64,000 bases of DNA. Source: Microbacterium sp. SLBN-154. Lineage in GTDB: Bacteria; Actinomycetota; Actinomycetes; Actinomycetales; Microbacteriaceae. Of the stretch, positions 34,423 through 43,070 are shown in pieces (position 1 is the first letter of the stretch; each line of letters starts with the position of its first letter). The notes under the pieces are model-generated. The model had not been told where the DNA came from. It saw only the letters and a program-made list of their open reading frames with translations, and made no database searches. The DNA lies in the NCBI RefSeq assembly GCF_006715565.1, contig NZ_VFNL01000001.1, forward strand, positions 2,914,001 to 2,978,000, in the 5' to 3' direction. Both the position numbers and the translations under genes were made by a program.

Positions 34423-36255
34423 TCAGCGGCGCGCGGTGCCGAAGACGCCCCGGATCACCTCGCGGAGGATGCTCTGGGTCGCCTTCGAGCCCAGCACCCG
34501 ATCGATCGGTGACGGGTCGGCGCGCCGGGTCGTGCGGGTGGAGCGACGGCCGGCGCTCTGCTTCAGCAGACGCTCGTACTCCTTCTGCGCCTTCTTCTCG
34601 GCATCCCTCTGGGCCTTGTCGTGGGCTGCGCGCTGCTTCGCCAGCTCGGCCTCGATCCTGGCCTGCTCCGCGGCCGCATCGGCGGCGGCCGCGGCCTCCG
34701 CGGCGGCGTTCATCCGGGCGGTGAGGATCTCCCGCGCCGACTCGCGGTCGACGGACTCGGCATAGGCGGCGAGGAGGGGAGATCCGGCGACGGCAGCCTC
34801 GATCTTCTCCGGGGGCGAGGGGCTCATGAGACCCAGGGGCGCCCGGAGCCTCGTCCAGGCCACCGGTGTGGGAGCGCCCTTCTCGCTCATCACGGTCACG
34901 ATCGCCTCCCCGGTGCCCAGTTCCTGCAGGACGCGCTCGAGGTCGTACCCCGAGGTCGGGTACGTGCGGACGGTCGCCCGCAGGGCCGCGGCGTCCTCGG
35001 GGGTGAAGGCACGCAGCGCATGCTGCACCCGCGAGCCGAGCTGGGCGAGCACGTCGGACGGGACGTCCTTCGGTGTCTGCGTGACGAAGAACACCCCGAC
35101 GCCCTTGGAGCGGATGAGGCGCACGGTCTGCACGATGGCCGCCACGAAATCCTTCGAGGCGTCGCGGAAGAGGAGGTGCGCCTCGTCGAAGAAGAACACC
35201 AGCTTCGGCCTGTCGAGGTCGCCCACCTCGGGGAGGATCTCGAACAGCTCCGCCAGGAGGTACATGAGGAAGGTCGAGAAGAGCTCGGGCTTGTCGGCGA
35301 CGCCCGGGATCTCGAGCAGATTGATGATGCCGCGGCCGTCGGGAGCCGTGCGGAGGATGTCGCGGACGTCGAATTCGGGCTCGCCGAAGAAGACGTCGGC
35401 GCCGCCATCGGCGAAGGTGACGAGTTCTCTGAGGATCACCCCGGCCGTCGCCGCGGAGAGTCCGCCCAGCTGCTTCAGCTCCGCCTTGCCCTCCGCGCTG
35501 GTGAGATAGGTCAGCACCGCCCGGAGGTCGGAGAGGTCCACGAGCGCCAGTCCGTTGGCATCGGCGTAGTGGAACACCAGTCCGAGGCTGGACTCCTGGG
35601 TCTGATTCAGTCCCAGCACCTTGCTCAGCAGCAGCGGACCGAATGCCGACACGGTCGCGCGGATCGGCACGCCGGTTCCGATGCCCCCGAGACAGAAGTA
35701 CTCGGTCGCGGATGCCGCGGGCTGCCAGTCCTGCCCGATGGCACGCGTGCGCGCGAGCAGCTTCTCGCTCGGCTCACCGGGCGTGGCGACCCCCGAAAGG
35801 TCTCCCTTGATGTCGGCGGCGAAGACGGGGACCCCGCCGGCGGCGATCTGCTCGGCCAGCAGCTGCAGGGTGCGGGTCTTGCCGGTGCCGGTCGCGCCCG
35901 CGACGAGCCCGTGACGGTTCAGCATCCCGAACGGGATGCGCACCTGTGCGGTCGTCACGGCCTCGCCGTTCACGAGTGCGCCGAGGTGCAGGCCGGCTTC
36001 GTCGAAGGTGTAGCCGCGGGCGATGGCGGCGACGCCGTCCTCGGTGAGCGGACCGTCCCCCACCCGCTCCGATACGGGGCTGGGGGCATCGGGCGGCGCC
36101 TGAGAAGCGCGAGCGGCCGCTTCTTCGGCGGCGGCGAGCGCGGCACGTGCCCGTGCGGCCCTCAGCTCCGCCTCGGCGGCCTCTGCGTCGGCGCGGAGCC
36201 GCGCGAGCTCGGCGGCCACCACCGCGTCGGGATCGGACGACTCCGCCTGGGTCAT
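34423..36255 (-). CDS. HerA-like DUF853 NTPase
   Basis: 610 aa from ATG 36253-36255. An Ala/Glu-rich coiled coil spans residues ~10-55. Walker A GATGTGKTRT is near 120, Walker B LVFFFDEAHLLFRD near 315, and a second coiled coil of AEAAAAADAAAEQARIEAEL type lies near 530-580, ending in an Arg-rich tail. DUF853 proteins are hexameric FtsK/HerA-superfamily ATPases of unknown role, possibly translocases. It is an ordinary core gene in actinobacteria. The PAP2 gene ends 4 bases before its start on the same strand. Confidence 0.85.
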   Translation of the reverse strand: MTQAESSDPDAVVAAELARLRADAEAAEAELRAARARAALAAAEEAAARASQAPPDAPSPVSERVGDGPLTEDGVAAIARGYTFDEAGLHLGALVNGEAVTTAQVRIPFGMLNRHGLVAGATGTGKTRTLQLLAEQIAAGGVPVFAADIKGDLSGVATPGEPSEKLLARTRAIGQDWQPAASATEYFCLGGIGTGVPIRATVSAFGPLLLSKVLGLNQTQESSLGLVFHYADANGLALVDLSDLRAVLTYLTSAEGKAELKQLGGLSAATAGVILRELVTFADGGADVFFGEPEFDVRDILRTAPDGRGIINLLEIPGVADKPELFSTFLMYLLAELFEILPEVGDLDRPKLVFFFDEAHLLFRDASKDFVAAIVQTVRLIRSKGVGVFFVTQTPKDVPSDVLAQLGSRVQHALRAFTPEDAAALRATVRTYPTSGYDLERVLQELGTGEAIVTVMSEKGAPTPVAWTRLRAPLGLMSPSPPEKIEAAVAGSPLLAAYAESVDRESAREILTARMNAAAEAAAAADAAAEQARIEAELAKQRAAHDKAQRDAEKKAQKEYERLLKQSAGRRSTRTTRRADPSPIDRVLGSKATQSILREVIRGVFGTARR

Positions 36256-36259
36256 GGGT

Positions 36260-36940
36260 TCACAGTAGCGAGATGGGCTCCACCGCGGCATCCGCCCGCC
36301 GTCGTCTCTCTCTCGCCAGCGGCACGGCGAAGGCTGCCGCGAGCAGCAGCGTCACGCCTGCCCCGATGAGCGCGCCGCCCAGGGTGTCGCTGAGCCAATG
36401 CGCGTGGAGGTAGGTGCGGCTGAAAGCCATGAGGAGCGTCCACACCGCACCGACGACCCCCACCCACACGCGCGGGAAGAGAACGAGCGCGATCGCGGCG
36501 ACGGTCGCGGCGTTCCCGGCATGACCGGACGGGAAGGAGCCGTAGTCGCTGACCACGACGATGTCTTCCGGCCGCGCTCGCCCGAACGTCTGCTTGAGCA
36601 CCTGCACGCTCGCGGCCGAGGCTGCGAGGGCGACGACGAGGAACAGCGCCCCCCAGGGGCGGCGGAGGAGGATCAGCAGGAGCGCACCGACGAGGGGGAC
36701 GACGGCGATCGAGAACCACCCCGCGCCGACGACGTTCATGAATTGCGAGAACGCGGTCACCACCGGCGACGACCATCCCGCCAGGAGGATGTTCCACTCG
36801 GCGTCGAGGTCGAACGGCTCGTTGCCCCGCACGAAGATCCAGGCGCCGAGACCGACGGCGAGGGCGACGAGGATCAGTCCGGCGACCAGCGGCACGGTCC
36901 ACGCCCGTCGATCCAGCGTCGGCGGCGTGGCGGTGTCCAT
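36260..36940 (-). CDS. PAP2-family membrane phosphatase
   Basis: 226 aa from ATG 36938-36940; the far longer open frame upstream is antisense to nothing known and shadows the MFS gene. Six hydrophobic segments. The three phosphatase motifs are complete: KQTFGRARP, SFPSGHAGN and SRTYLHAHWLSD. It likely dephosphorylates a lipid pyrophosphate or phosphatidate at the outer face of the membrane. It lies 56 bases past the MFS stop on the same strand. Confidence 0.88.
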   Translation of the reverse strand: MDTATPPTLDRRAWTVPLVAGLILVALAVGLGAWIFVRGNEPFDLDAEWNILLAGWSSPVVTAFSQFMNVVGAGWFSIAVVPLVGALLLILLRRPWGALFLVVALAASAASVQVLKQTFGRARPEDIVVVSDYGSFPSGHAGNAATVAAIALVLFPRVWVGVVGAVWTLLMAFSRTYLHAHWLSDTLGGALIGAGVTLLLAAAFAVPLARERRRRADAAVEPISLL

Positions 36941-36996
36941 CGGCTCATTCTGCCCCTCGGATCTCGCACGGGGTGGAGGGCCGAGGGGGCTTGCGC

Positions 36997-38343
36997 TCAG
37001 GGCGTCAGCTGTGCAACCGACCGCGGGCGGACGATCAGCCAGAGAGCGAGCACGGCGATCACGCCGCATCCGACCATCACGACGGCCATCGAGGTGCCGG
37101 TGATTCCTGTGTCCTGCGAGATCCACCCCACCACCGGAGAGATGAGGCCGGCGACGCCGAAGTTGACCGCGCCGAGGATGGATGCCGCCGTACCGGCGGC
37201 CTTGCCGTGCCGATCCAGCGCCAGCACCTGGATGCAGGGGAAGGTGAACCCGCAGGCCGTCATGAAGACGAACAGCGGCACGACGGTGCCCCACAGGCCC
37301 AGGCCGAGCTGATCGAGGACGATGATCATGCTGGAAGCGAGCACCAGCGTCGCCGTGGATCCGGCCAGGACCCACTGCGGGCCGAACCGCGCCGCAAGCC
37401 GGGACGCGGTCTGCACTCCGACCACGAGACCGAGGGAGTTCACGGCGAACAGCAGGCCGTACTGCTGCGCGTCGAAGCCGTAGCCCTCCTGGAACAGGAA
37501 CGAGGAGGCGGAGAGGTACGAGAACAGCCCGCTGAAGGTCATGCCGCCGATGACGAGGACGCCCAGGAACACCCGGTCGCTGAGGACGCTCCGGTACCGC
37601 TGCAGAACCGTCGTGCCGCCCCTGCCGCCTCGGCGGGCCGGGGGAAGCGTCTCGGGTACGAGAAACACGGCGCACACCAGCAGGAGAGCCCCGTAGACGG
37701 CGAGCACGATGAACAGTCCCCGCCACGGCATCACGGCGAGCAGCCCCGCGCCCACGAGCGGCGCGACGACCGGCGCGACACCGGTGACGAGGGCGAGTCG
37801 GCTGAGCATGACCACGAGTCGCTTGCCGCCGAAGAGGTCGCGGACGATCGCCATCGCGACCACGCCACCGGCTGCGGCGCCGATCCCCATGAACACGCGA
37901 GAGACGCTCAGGAGCATCAGCGTCGGCGCGAGAGCGGCGGCGATGCTCGCGATGACGTGGAGGGCTGTGACGGAGATGAGCGGCACGCGGCGCCCGACCT
38001 TGTCGCTGAGCGGTCCCACGATCAGCTGCCCCACGCCGAACCCGATCATCGTGCCGGTCAGGGTCAGCTGGATCGCCGCAGCAGTGGTCTGGAAGTCGTC
38101 CTCCAGGACCGGGAAGGCCGGCAGGTAGAGGTCGATCGTGAACGGACCGAGAGCGGTGAGCGCCCCGAGCAGGATGATGTAGAGCAGGCGCTTTCGAGCG
38201 GGGATGGCGTCGCCCGGGTGCAGCATGACAGGCGCCGTCGCGGGATTGGATCCGAGGGTGCGGATGGCTCCGGTGGACGCGCGAGCCGGGGCGGCAGCGG
38301 CGGGCGGGACGGTCGGCTGGGAGGCGGTATCGAGCACAGTCAC
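36997..38343 (-). CDS. Bcr/CflA-type multidrug MFS transporter
   Basis: 448 aa with 12 predicted membrane helices after a ~45-residue cytoplasmic N-terminus. The Bcr/CflA class shows in LLGALTALGPFTIDLYLPAF, QLTLTGTMIGFGVGQLIVGP, then LSDKVGRRVPLI (motif A) and VSRVFMGIGAAAGGVVAMAI. It would export a drug or metabolite by proton exchange. A LacI-type palindrome lies 84 bases upstream. Substrate unknown. Confidence 0.88.
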   Translation of the reverse strand: MTVLDTASQPTVPPAAAAPARASTGAIRTLGSNPATAPVMLHPGDAIPARKRLLYIILLGALTALGPFTIDLYLPAFPVLEDDFQTTAAAIQLTLTGTMIGFGVGQLIVGPLSDKVGRRVPLISVTALHVIASIAAALAPTLMLLSVSRVFMGIGAAAGGVVAMAIVRDLFGGKRLVVMLSRLALVTGVAPVVAPLVGAGLLAVMPWRGLFIVLAVYGALLLVCAVFLVPETLPPARRGGRGGTTVLQRYRSVLSDRVFLGVLVIGGMTFSGLFSYLSASSFLFQEGYGFDAQQYGLLFAVNSLGLVVGVQTASRLAARFGPQWVLAGSTATLVLASSMIIVLDQLGLGLWGTVVPLFVFMTACGFTFPCIQVLALDRHGKAAGTAASILGAVNFGVAGLISPVVGWISQDTGITGTSMAVVMVGCGVIAVLALWLIVRPRSVAQLTP

Positions 38344-38426
38344 TCTCGGTTTCGTGGCAGGGTGTCGCGCGGCCGGAGGAGGAGGCAGCCGACGGGGGTC
38401 GTCGCTGCGTCGAAGAGAGACGCGCG

Positions 38427-38440
38427 TCGAATCGATTCGA
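38427..38440. promoter_or_regulatory. 14-base palindrome upstream of the MFS gene
   Basis: TCGAATCGATTCGA, perfect, with the AATCGATT centre typical of LacI-family operators. It lies 84 bases upstream of the MFS start and 135 bases upstream of the DUF3105 start. Confidence 0.5.
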
Positions 38441-38574
38441 AGACCACCCGAGTCTAGCGGATGCGGGGCCGTTTACGAGCCCGTTCCCAGGGCTCGCCCC
38501 CATGCGCCCGCATAAGATGGGCACGTCCCTCCTGCCTCGACGCGCTCGACGCGCCAGACCCGAGAGCCCATGCC

Positions 38575-39297
38575 ATGACCCCGCCTTCGTCCTCCCGTCC
38601 GTCCGGAAAGCGCACCAGCGGCAATCCGGCCACCCAGGCCGAGATCAATCAGACCGTCAAGCAGCAGCGCGAGCAGAAGAAGCAGGAGAAGCTCGCGGAG
38701 TATCAGCGCCAGCTCGCCAAGCGCCGTCGCAGCAAGGTGGTCTGGTGGGCCGTGGGCTCGACGGCGGCGGTCGCGGTGATCGCCGCCATCGTGGCATCCA
38801 TCGTCTTCGCCCCCGCCCCTCCCCCCACCTACGGAGCCCTCGACAGCACGGGCGCCGAGATCGAGGGCGTCGAGACGTTCGAGCTGGCCACCGACCACGT
38901 CGACGGTGCCGTCGATTACGAGCAGACGCCCCCGGCCGGCGGCCCGCACAACGCCGTCTGGCTGAACTGCGGCGTCTACACCGAGCCGCAGGCGAACGAG
39001 AACGCCGTGCACTCGATGGAGCACGGCGCGGTCTGGGTCACCTACGACCCCGCGCAGGTCAGCGCCGAGGACATCGACACCCTTGAGAGCTACCTGCCCT
39101 CCAGCTACGCGATCCTCTCCCCCTACGAGGGCATGGACACCCCGATCGCCGTCAGCGCGTGGAACGCACAGCTGAAGGTCGACTCGGCCTCCGACGAGCG
39201 CATCACCGAGTTCTTCGAGGAGTACTGGCGCAGCCAGAACGTCCCCGAGCCCAACGCCACCTGCAGCGGCGCCATCGACGGCCCCGGGCGTCAGTGA
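38575..39297 (+). CDS. DUF3105 membrane-anchored protein
   Basis: 240 aa from ATG 38575. A Lys/Gln-rich cytoplasmic N-terminus (QTVKQQREQKKQEKLAEYQR) is followed by one membrane helix (~55-80) and an extracytoplasmic domain with the conserved PHNAVWLNCGVYTEP and AVHSMEHGAVWVTYDP stretches (His, Cys, possible metal site). Function unknown. Next to a DUF305 gene, a pairing frequent in actinobacteria. TAAGAT 38513-38518 could be the -10 box. Confidence 0.85.
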   Translation: MTPPSSSRPSGKRTSGNPATQAEINQTVKQQREQKKQEKLAEYQRQLAKRRRSKVVWWAVGSTAAVAVIAAIVASIVFAPAPPPTYGALDSTGAEIEGVETFELATDHVDGAVDYEQTPPAGGPHNAVWLNCGVYTEPQANENAVHSMEHGAVWVTYDPAQVSAEDIDTLESYLPSSYAILSPYEGMDTPIAVSAWNAQLKVDSASDERITEFFEEYWRSQNVPEPNATCSGAIDGPGRQ

Positions 39298-39307
39298 TCG
39301 GGAGCCG

Positions 39308-39988
39308 ATGACCGACGCCACCGCCTCGCGCCGCGGCTTCCCGCGGTGGGCGCTAATCGCGCTGATCGCGCTCGGCATCGCGACCCTCGCCTTCGCCATC
39401 GGCCGGTTCTCGATGTTCGGTGCGGCCAGCGCGGTCGCCGCACCCGGCACGACATCGGCCGAGGCGGGCTTCGCCCGCGACATGCAGGTGCATCACGCCC
39501 AGGCCATCGAGATGGCCATGGAGATCTACCGCAAGACCGAGGACGACGAGGTGCGTGCGCTCTCCTACGACATCGCCACCGGCCAGTCGGGCCAACGCGG
39601 TGAGATGTACGGGTGGCTCGTCAGCTGGGGCCTGCCGCAGTCGGGGGGTCCGCTGATGGGCTGGATGGCGGGGACCGACCACGCCCACGGCGGGCACGGC
39701 GGTGGAGACGGTGAGACCCTGACGACGGCCGAGCTGGAAGCCGAGATGGGCATGGCCACCCCGGCCGAGCTCGACGCCCTCCGCACGGCGACGGGCACCC
39801 CGGCCGACTGCGACTTCCTCGCCCTCATGATCCGCCATCATCAGGGCGCCATCCCGATGTCGGAGGCGGTGATCGATCTCGGTTCCGAACCCCGGGTGCT
39901 CGCCGTCGCGCAGTCGATCATCGAGACTCAGGAGGCCGAGATCGACCGGATGACGAGCATGCAGCAGCGCCTCGGCTGCACGGGCTGA
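39308..39988 (+). CDS. DUF305 protein, possible copper-binding
   Basis: 226 aa: a signal-anchor helix (residues ~10-38) and two halves of a ferritin-like helical fold, each with a His-His motif, QVHHAQAIEMAMEI and MIRHHQGAIPMSEAV. A Met/His/Gly-rich linker (MAGTDHAHGGHGGGDGETL) lies between. CopM-like members of DUF305 bind copper. Role here is inferred. It is 10 bases past DUF3105 and surely co-transcribed. Confidence 0.88.
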   Translation: MTDATASRRGFPRWALIALIALGIATLAFAIGRFSMFGAASAVAAPGTTSAEAGFARDMQVHHAQAIEMAMEIYRKTEDDEVRALSYDIATGQSGQRGEMYGWLVSWGLPQSGGPLMGWMAGTDHAHGGHGGGDGETLTTAELEAEMGMATPAELDALRTATGTPADCDFLALMIRHHQGAIPMSEAVIDLGSEPRVLAVAQSIIETQEAEIDRMTSMQQRLGCTG

Positions 39989-40011
39989 TGCCGCGCCGGA
40001 GGGTGCACCAC

Positions 40012-40024
40012 TAGGGTGAACCCG
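40012..40024 (+). promoter_or_regulatory. Leaderless-type -10 box
   Basis: TAGGGT (40012-40017), 6 bases, then GTG 40024. Same layout as at 4841, 26937 and 60043. Confidence 0.55.
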
Positions 40025-40494
40025 TGAGCGCGCCCGGGAGTGACAGCGTCCGCCGTGGTGCTGCGACCGGCGAAGCGCGGCCTCGACGAGGTGTCGTCCT
40101 GACTGTCGTAGTGGTGCTCGTCTATGCCATCGCCTTCGCCAATGTCGCCCTCGGCATCCTCGTCCTCCTCAGCCGATACGACGTCGCCGACGACGAGGTG
40201 CTCCCGGTGTCGCTGCTCGGCGCGGGCATCATCCTCTTCGGTCTGCTGGTGGTCGCCCTCGCCTCCGCACTCGCCCGGGGCAGTCGGCTGGCACGCCTGT
40301 TCCTGACCGGGTATGTGGCCCTCCTGGTCGTGCTGCAGGTGGTCACCATCGTCTCCAGCGACAGCTGGGACATCCCCGCGACCGTTCAGCTGCTGCTCCA
40401 GGTGATCGCCGTCGTCTTCGTGTGGGTACCGCCCGCGTCGCGCTATTTCGCCGCACCCGCCGGGCGGTCGGACGCCACCGAACCCGTCGGCTGA
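40024..40494 (+). CDS. Small four-helix membrane protein
   Basis: 156 aa, unrecognised. After an Arg-rich start, four hydrophobic segments follow (first: VVLTVVVVLVYAIAFANVAL). No motif is visible. Its last 52 bases run antisense into the end of the P-ATPase gene; both C-termini are hydrophilic and Pro/Ala-rich, so both reading frames look genuine. Confidence 0.65.
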   Translation: MSAPGSDSVRRGAATGEARPRRGVVLTVVVVLVYAIAFANVALGILVLLSRYDVADDEVLPVSLLGAGIILFGLLVVALASALARGSRLARLFLTGYVALLVVLQVVTIVSSDSWDIPATVQLLLQVIAVVFVWVPPASRYFAAPAGRSDATEPVG

Positions 40495-42971
40495 CCGGTC
40501 GGCCGCGCGCGATCGCGTGCGAGGTCGCGCGCGACGACGCGCCGGTGGAAGAACCGCACGATCTCGATCGCTCCGATCGTGACGATGATCACGCCGGTGA
40601 TGAGCCAGGCGGCGTCTCGTCCGGGATCGACCAGCTGGAAGAAGGCGGTCGCCGCCGGCAGCGTGAAGATGGCCAGGAGCGCGATGAACATGGCCCCGAT
40701 CACAAGCACCTTGACCCGTGTGACGGGCCGCGACAGGACGGTCAGCACCCAGATCCCCACGACGGCGAGGATGATCGTCGACCCCGTTCGAAGCTCGGGC
40801 TCGCCGACACCGAGTGACGAGGCGGCGAGGGTGTAGAGCGTCAACGAGATCGCGATGATCAGACCCGCCGGGATCGCGAAGCTCAGAGAGCGCCGGAGGA
40901 ATCCGGGGATGTAGCGCTGGGTGTTCGGCAGCAGCGCGAGGAAGAACGCCGGGATGCCGATGGTGAGACCGTCGGTGATGGAGAGCTGTCGCGGCAGGAA
41001 CGGGAACTCCAGCACGAGCAGACCGAACAGCAGTGCGAGCCCGGTCGCGTAGGCGGTCTTGGTGAGGAAGAGCATCGAGACCCGCTCGATGTTCGCGATG
41101 ACCTGCCGACCCTCCGCGACGACGTCGGGGAGGTGCGAGAACTTGCCGTCCAGGAGCACCAGACGCGCGACCGCCTTCGTCGCCGCCGACCCCGAGTTCA
41201 TCGCGATGCCGATGTCGGCGGTCTTGATCGCGAGGGCGTCGTTCACGCCGTCGCCGGTCATCGCCACGGTGTGTCCCCGGCTCTGCAACGCGACGACCAT
41301 CCGCTTCTTCTGCTCGGGCGTGACACGCCCGAAGACGGTGTGCTCCTCCAGCACCCCCGCCAGCGCCTCGTCGTCCTCGGGGAGGCGCCGGGCATCGTAT
41401 CCCTCGGGGGCTTCCACCCCGAGGTCGCGGGCGATCGCCGCGACCGTGCGCGGATTGTCGCCGGAGATGATGCGCACGCCCACGCCCTGACGCGCGAAGT
41501 AGGCCAGCGTCTGCGCCGCATCGGGACGCACCGTCTCACGGAACGTCAGGACCGCGGCGGGGTGCAGCTGCGCGGGGAGACGCTCCGCAGCGACATCCTC
41601 CTCGGTCAGCGACAGAGCGGTGTGAGCCAGGACGAGGGTCCGACGGCCGGTGGCGGCGAGGGTGACGACACGCTCGCCCAGCGGCGTGGCGGTGTCGGTG
41701 GCGACATCGCCGAAGATCATCTCGGGTGCCCCCAGGATCCAGGTCCCCGCGGGGCCGTGGGCGAACGACACGGCGCTCCACTTCCGCGCCGAGGAGAACG
41801 GAATGGCGTGCGCGGGCACGCTCGGGTCCGCGACCGGGAAGGGTTCCCGCAGACAGCGCGCCGTCGCGTTGGCATCCGGCGCGGCACCGTACCAGGCGAG
41901 CACGGTCGCGGCCTCGGCCGGCTTCGTCGCCGTGCCGTCGAGCGGGTGCAGGGCATCGAACGCGATATCGCCGACGGTCAGAGTGCCGGTCTTGTCCAGG
42001 CAGATGACATCGACACGCGCGAGACCCTCCACGGCGGGGAGCTCGTTGACGAGCACCTGCCGACTCGCGAGGCGTGCTGCGCCCACCGCGAACGCGATGG
42101 AAGTCATCAACACCAGCCCGAGCGGGATCATGGCGGTGAGCGCGGCGATCGTGTTGACGATCGCCTGCACCCACCCGCCCGACTCCCAGGCAGCGGCCCA
42201 CCCGCCGGCGACCATCATCTGGGCGTTCAGCACCAGCAGCCCCAGCGGTCCGATCAGCCAGCTCATCCACCGCAGCACGCGGTTGATCGAGGTGCGCAGC
42301 TCCGAGGCGACGAGCGAGAACCGCTTGGCCTCGCCGGCGAATCTGTTCGCGTAAGAGTCGGCCCCCACTCGGGTGACTTGCGCCTCGCCCTCACCGGCGA
42401 CCACCACGGACCCGGAGAGCACCTCCGCACCGTCGCGCTTGTCCACGGGGTCGGCCTCGCCGGTGAGCATCGATTCGTCCAGCTGCAGCCCCCGAGCGCG
42501 GCGGACGACACCGTCGGCGGGCACCTGATCGCCGGCGCGGAGGACGAGGATGTCGTCGATGACGACCTCGCCCGGTGCGATCTCCCCCTCCTCGCCATCG
42601 CGGCGGATGCGTGCCCGGGGGGCGTTCAGCAGCGCGAGCTTGTCCAATGCCGCCTTGGCGCGGAACTCCTGCACGCATCCGATGATCGAGTTCGCGAACG
42701 CGGCGAAGCCGAAGAGCGCGTCCTGCCATCTGCCCAGGACGAACAGCACGAAGAAGCATCCGAAGACGATGCCGTTGAACAGGGTGAAGACGTTCGCCCG
42801 GACGATGTTCCACACGCTGCGACTGGTGTCGGCGGTGAACGCGTTGGTACGGCCGGCGGCCGCACGCTCGGCGACATCGGCCGCGCGCAGCCCCGTGTCC
42901 GGATCGATCTCGATCAGCGTCGCCGTGATGACGCCGTCATCGGCGTGGGCGTCCATCTCAGGCGTGGCCAT
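40443..42971 (-). CDS. P-type ATPase, CtpE-like (calcium/cation)
   Basis: 842 aa. Phosphorylation site DKTGTLTVGD, actuator LTGEADP, hinge MTGDGVNDALAIKTADIGIA. The fourth membrane helix has IPLGLVLMTSIAFAVG, with no CPx heavy-metal motif and no N-terminal metal-binding domain. The N-terminal TSRSVWNIVRANVFTLFN and QEFRAKAALDKLALL stretches resemble mycobacterial CtpE, a calcium-uptake pump. The substrate is inferred from that likeness only. About ten membrane helices. Confidence 0.85.
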   Translation of the reverse strand: MATPEMDAHADDGVITATLIEIDPDTGLRAADVAERAAAGRTNAFTADTSRSVWNIVRANVFTLFNGIVFGCFFVLFVLGRWQDALFGFAAFANSIIGCVQEFRAKAALDKLALLNAPRARIRRDGEEGEIAPGEVVIDDILVLRAGDQVPADGVVRRARGLQLDESMLTGEADPVDKRDGAEVLSGSVVVAGEGEAQVTRVGADSYANRFAGEAKRFSLVASELRTSINRVLRWMSWLIGPLGLLVLNAQMMVAGGWAAAWESGGWVQAIVNTIAALTAMIPLGLVLMTSIAFAVGAARLASRQVLVNELPAVEGLARVDVICLDKTGTLTVGDIAFDALHPLDGTATKPAEAATVLAWYGAAPDANATARCLREPFPVADPSVPAHAIPFSSARKWSAVSFAHGPAGTWILGAPEMIFGDVATDTATPLGERVVTLAATGRRTLVLAHTALSLTEEDVAAERLPAQLHPAAVLTFRETVRPDAAQTLAYFARQGVGVRIISGDNPRTVAAIARDLGVEAPEGYDARRLPEDDEALAGVLEEHTVFGRVTPEQKKRMVVALQSRGHTVAMTGDGVNDALAIKTADIGIAMNSGSAATKAVARLVLLDGKFSHLPDVVAEGRQVIANIERVSMLFLTKTAYATGLALLFGLLVLEFPFLPRQLSITDGLTIGIPAFFLALLPNTQRYIPGFLRRSLSFAIPAGLIIAISLTLYTLAASSLGVGEPELRTGSTIILAVVGIWVLTVLSRPVTRVKVLVIGAMFIALLAIFTLPAATAFFQLVDPGRDAAWLITGVIIVTIGAIEIVRFFHRRVVARDLARDRARPTGQPTGSVASDRPAGAAK

Positions 42972-43070
42972 GCTCAGACAGTAGCGGTCGCACCGCCGCG
43001 GTGAAGCCCGGATCGGTTGACGCGACGCACATCGTCGGACGCCGCGCCAACACCATCCGGAACCCGGGTC

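Noticed and set aside
39300..42971. DUF305 and P-ATPase as a copper-export operon
   Set aside because: The pump lacks the CPx motif and metal-binding domain and is on the opposite strand.
41133..43004. 623-codon plus-strand frame opposite the P-ATPase
   Set aside because: Mirror of an unmistakable P-type ATPase; low-complexity charged sequence.
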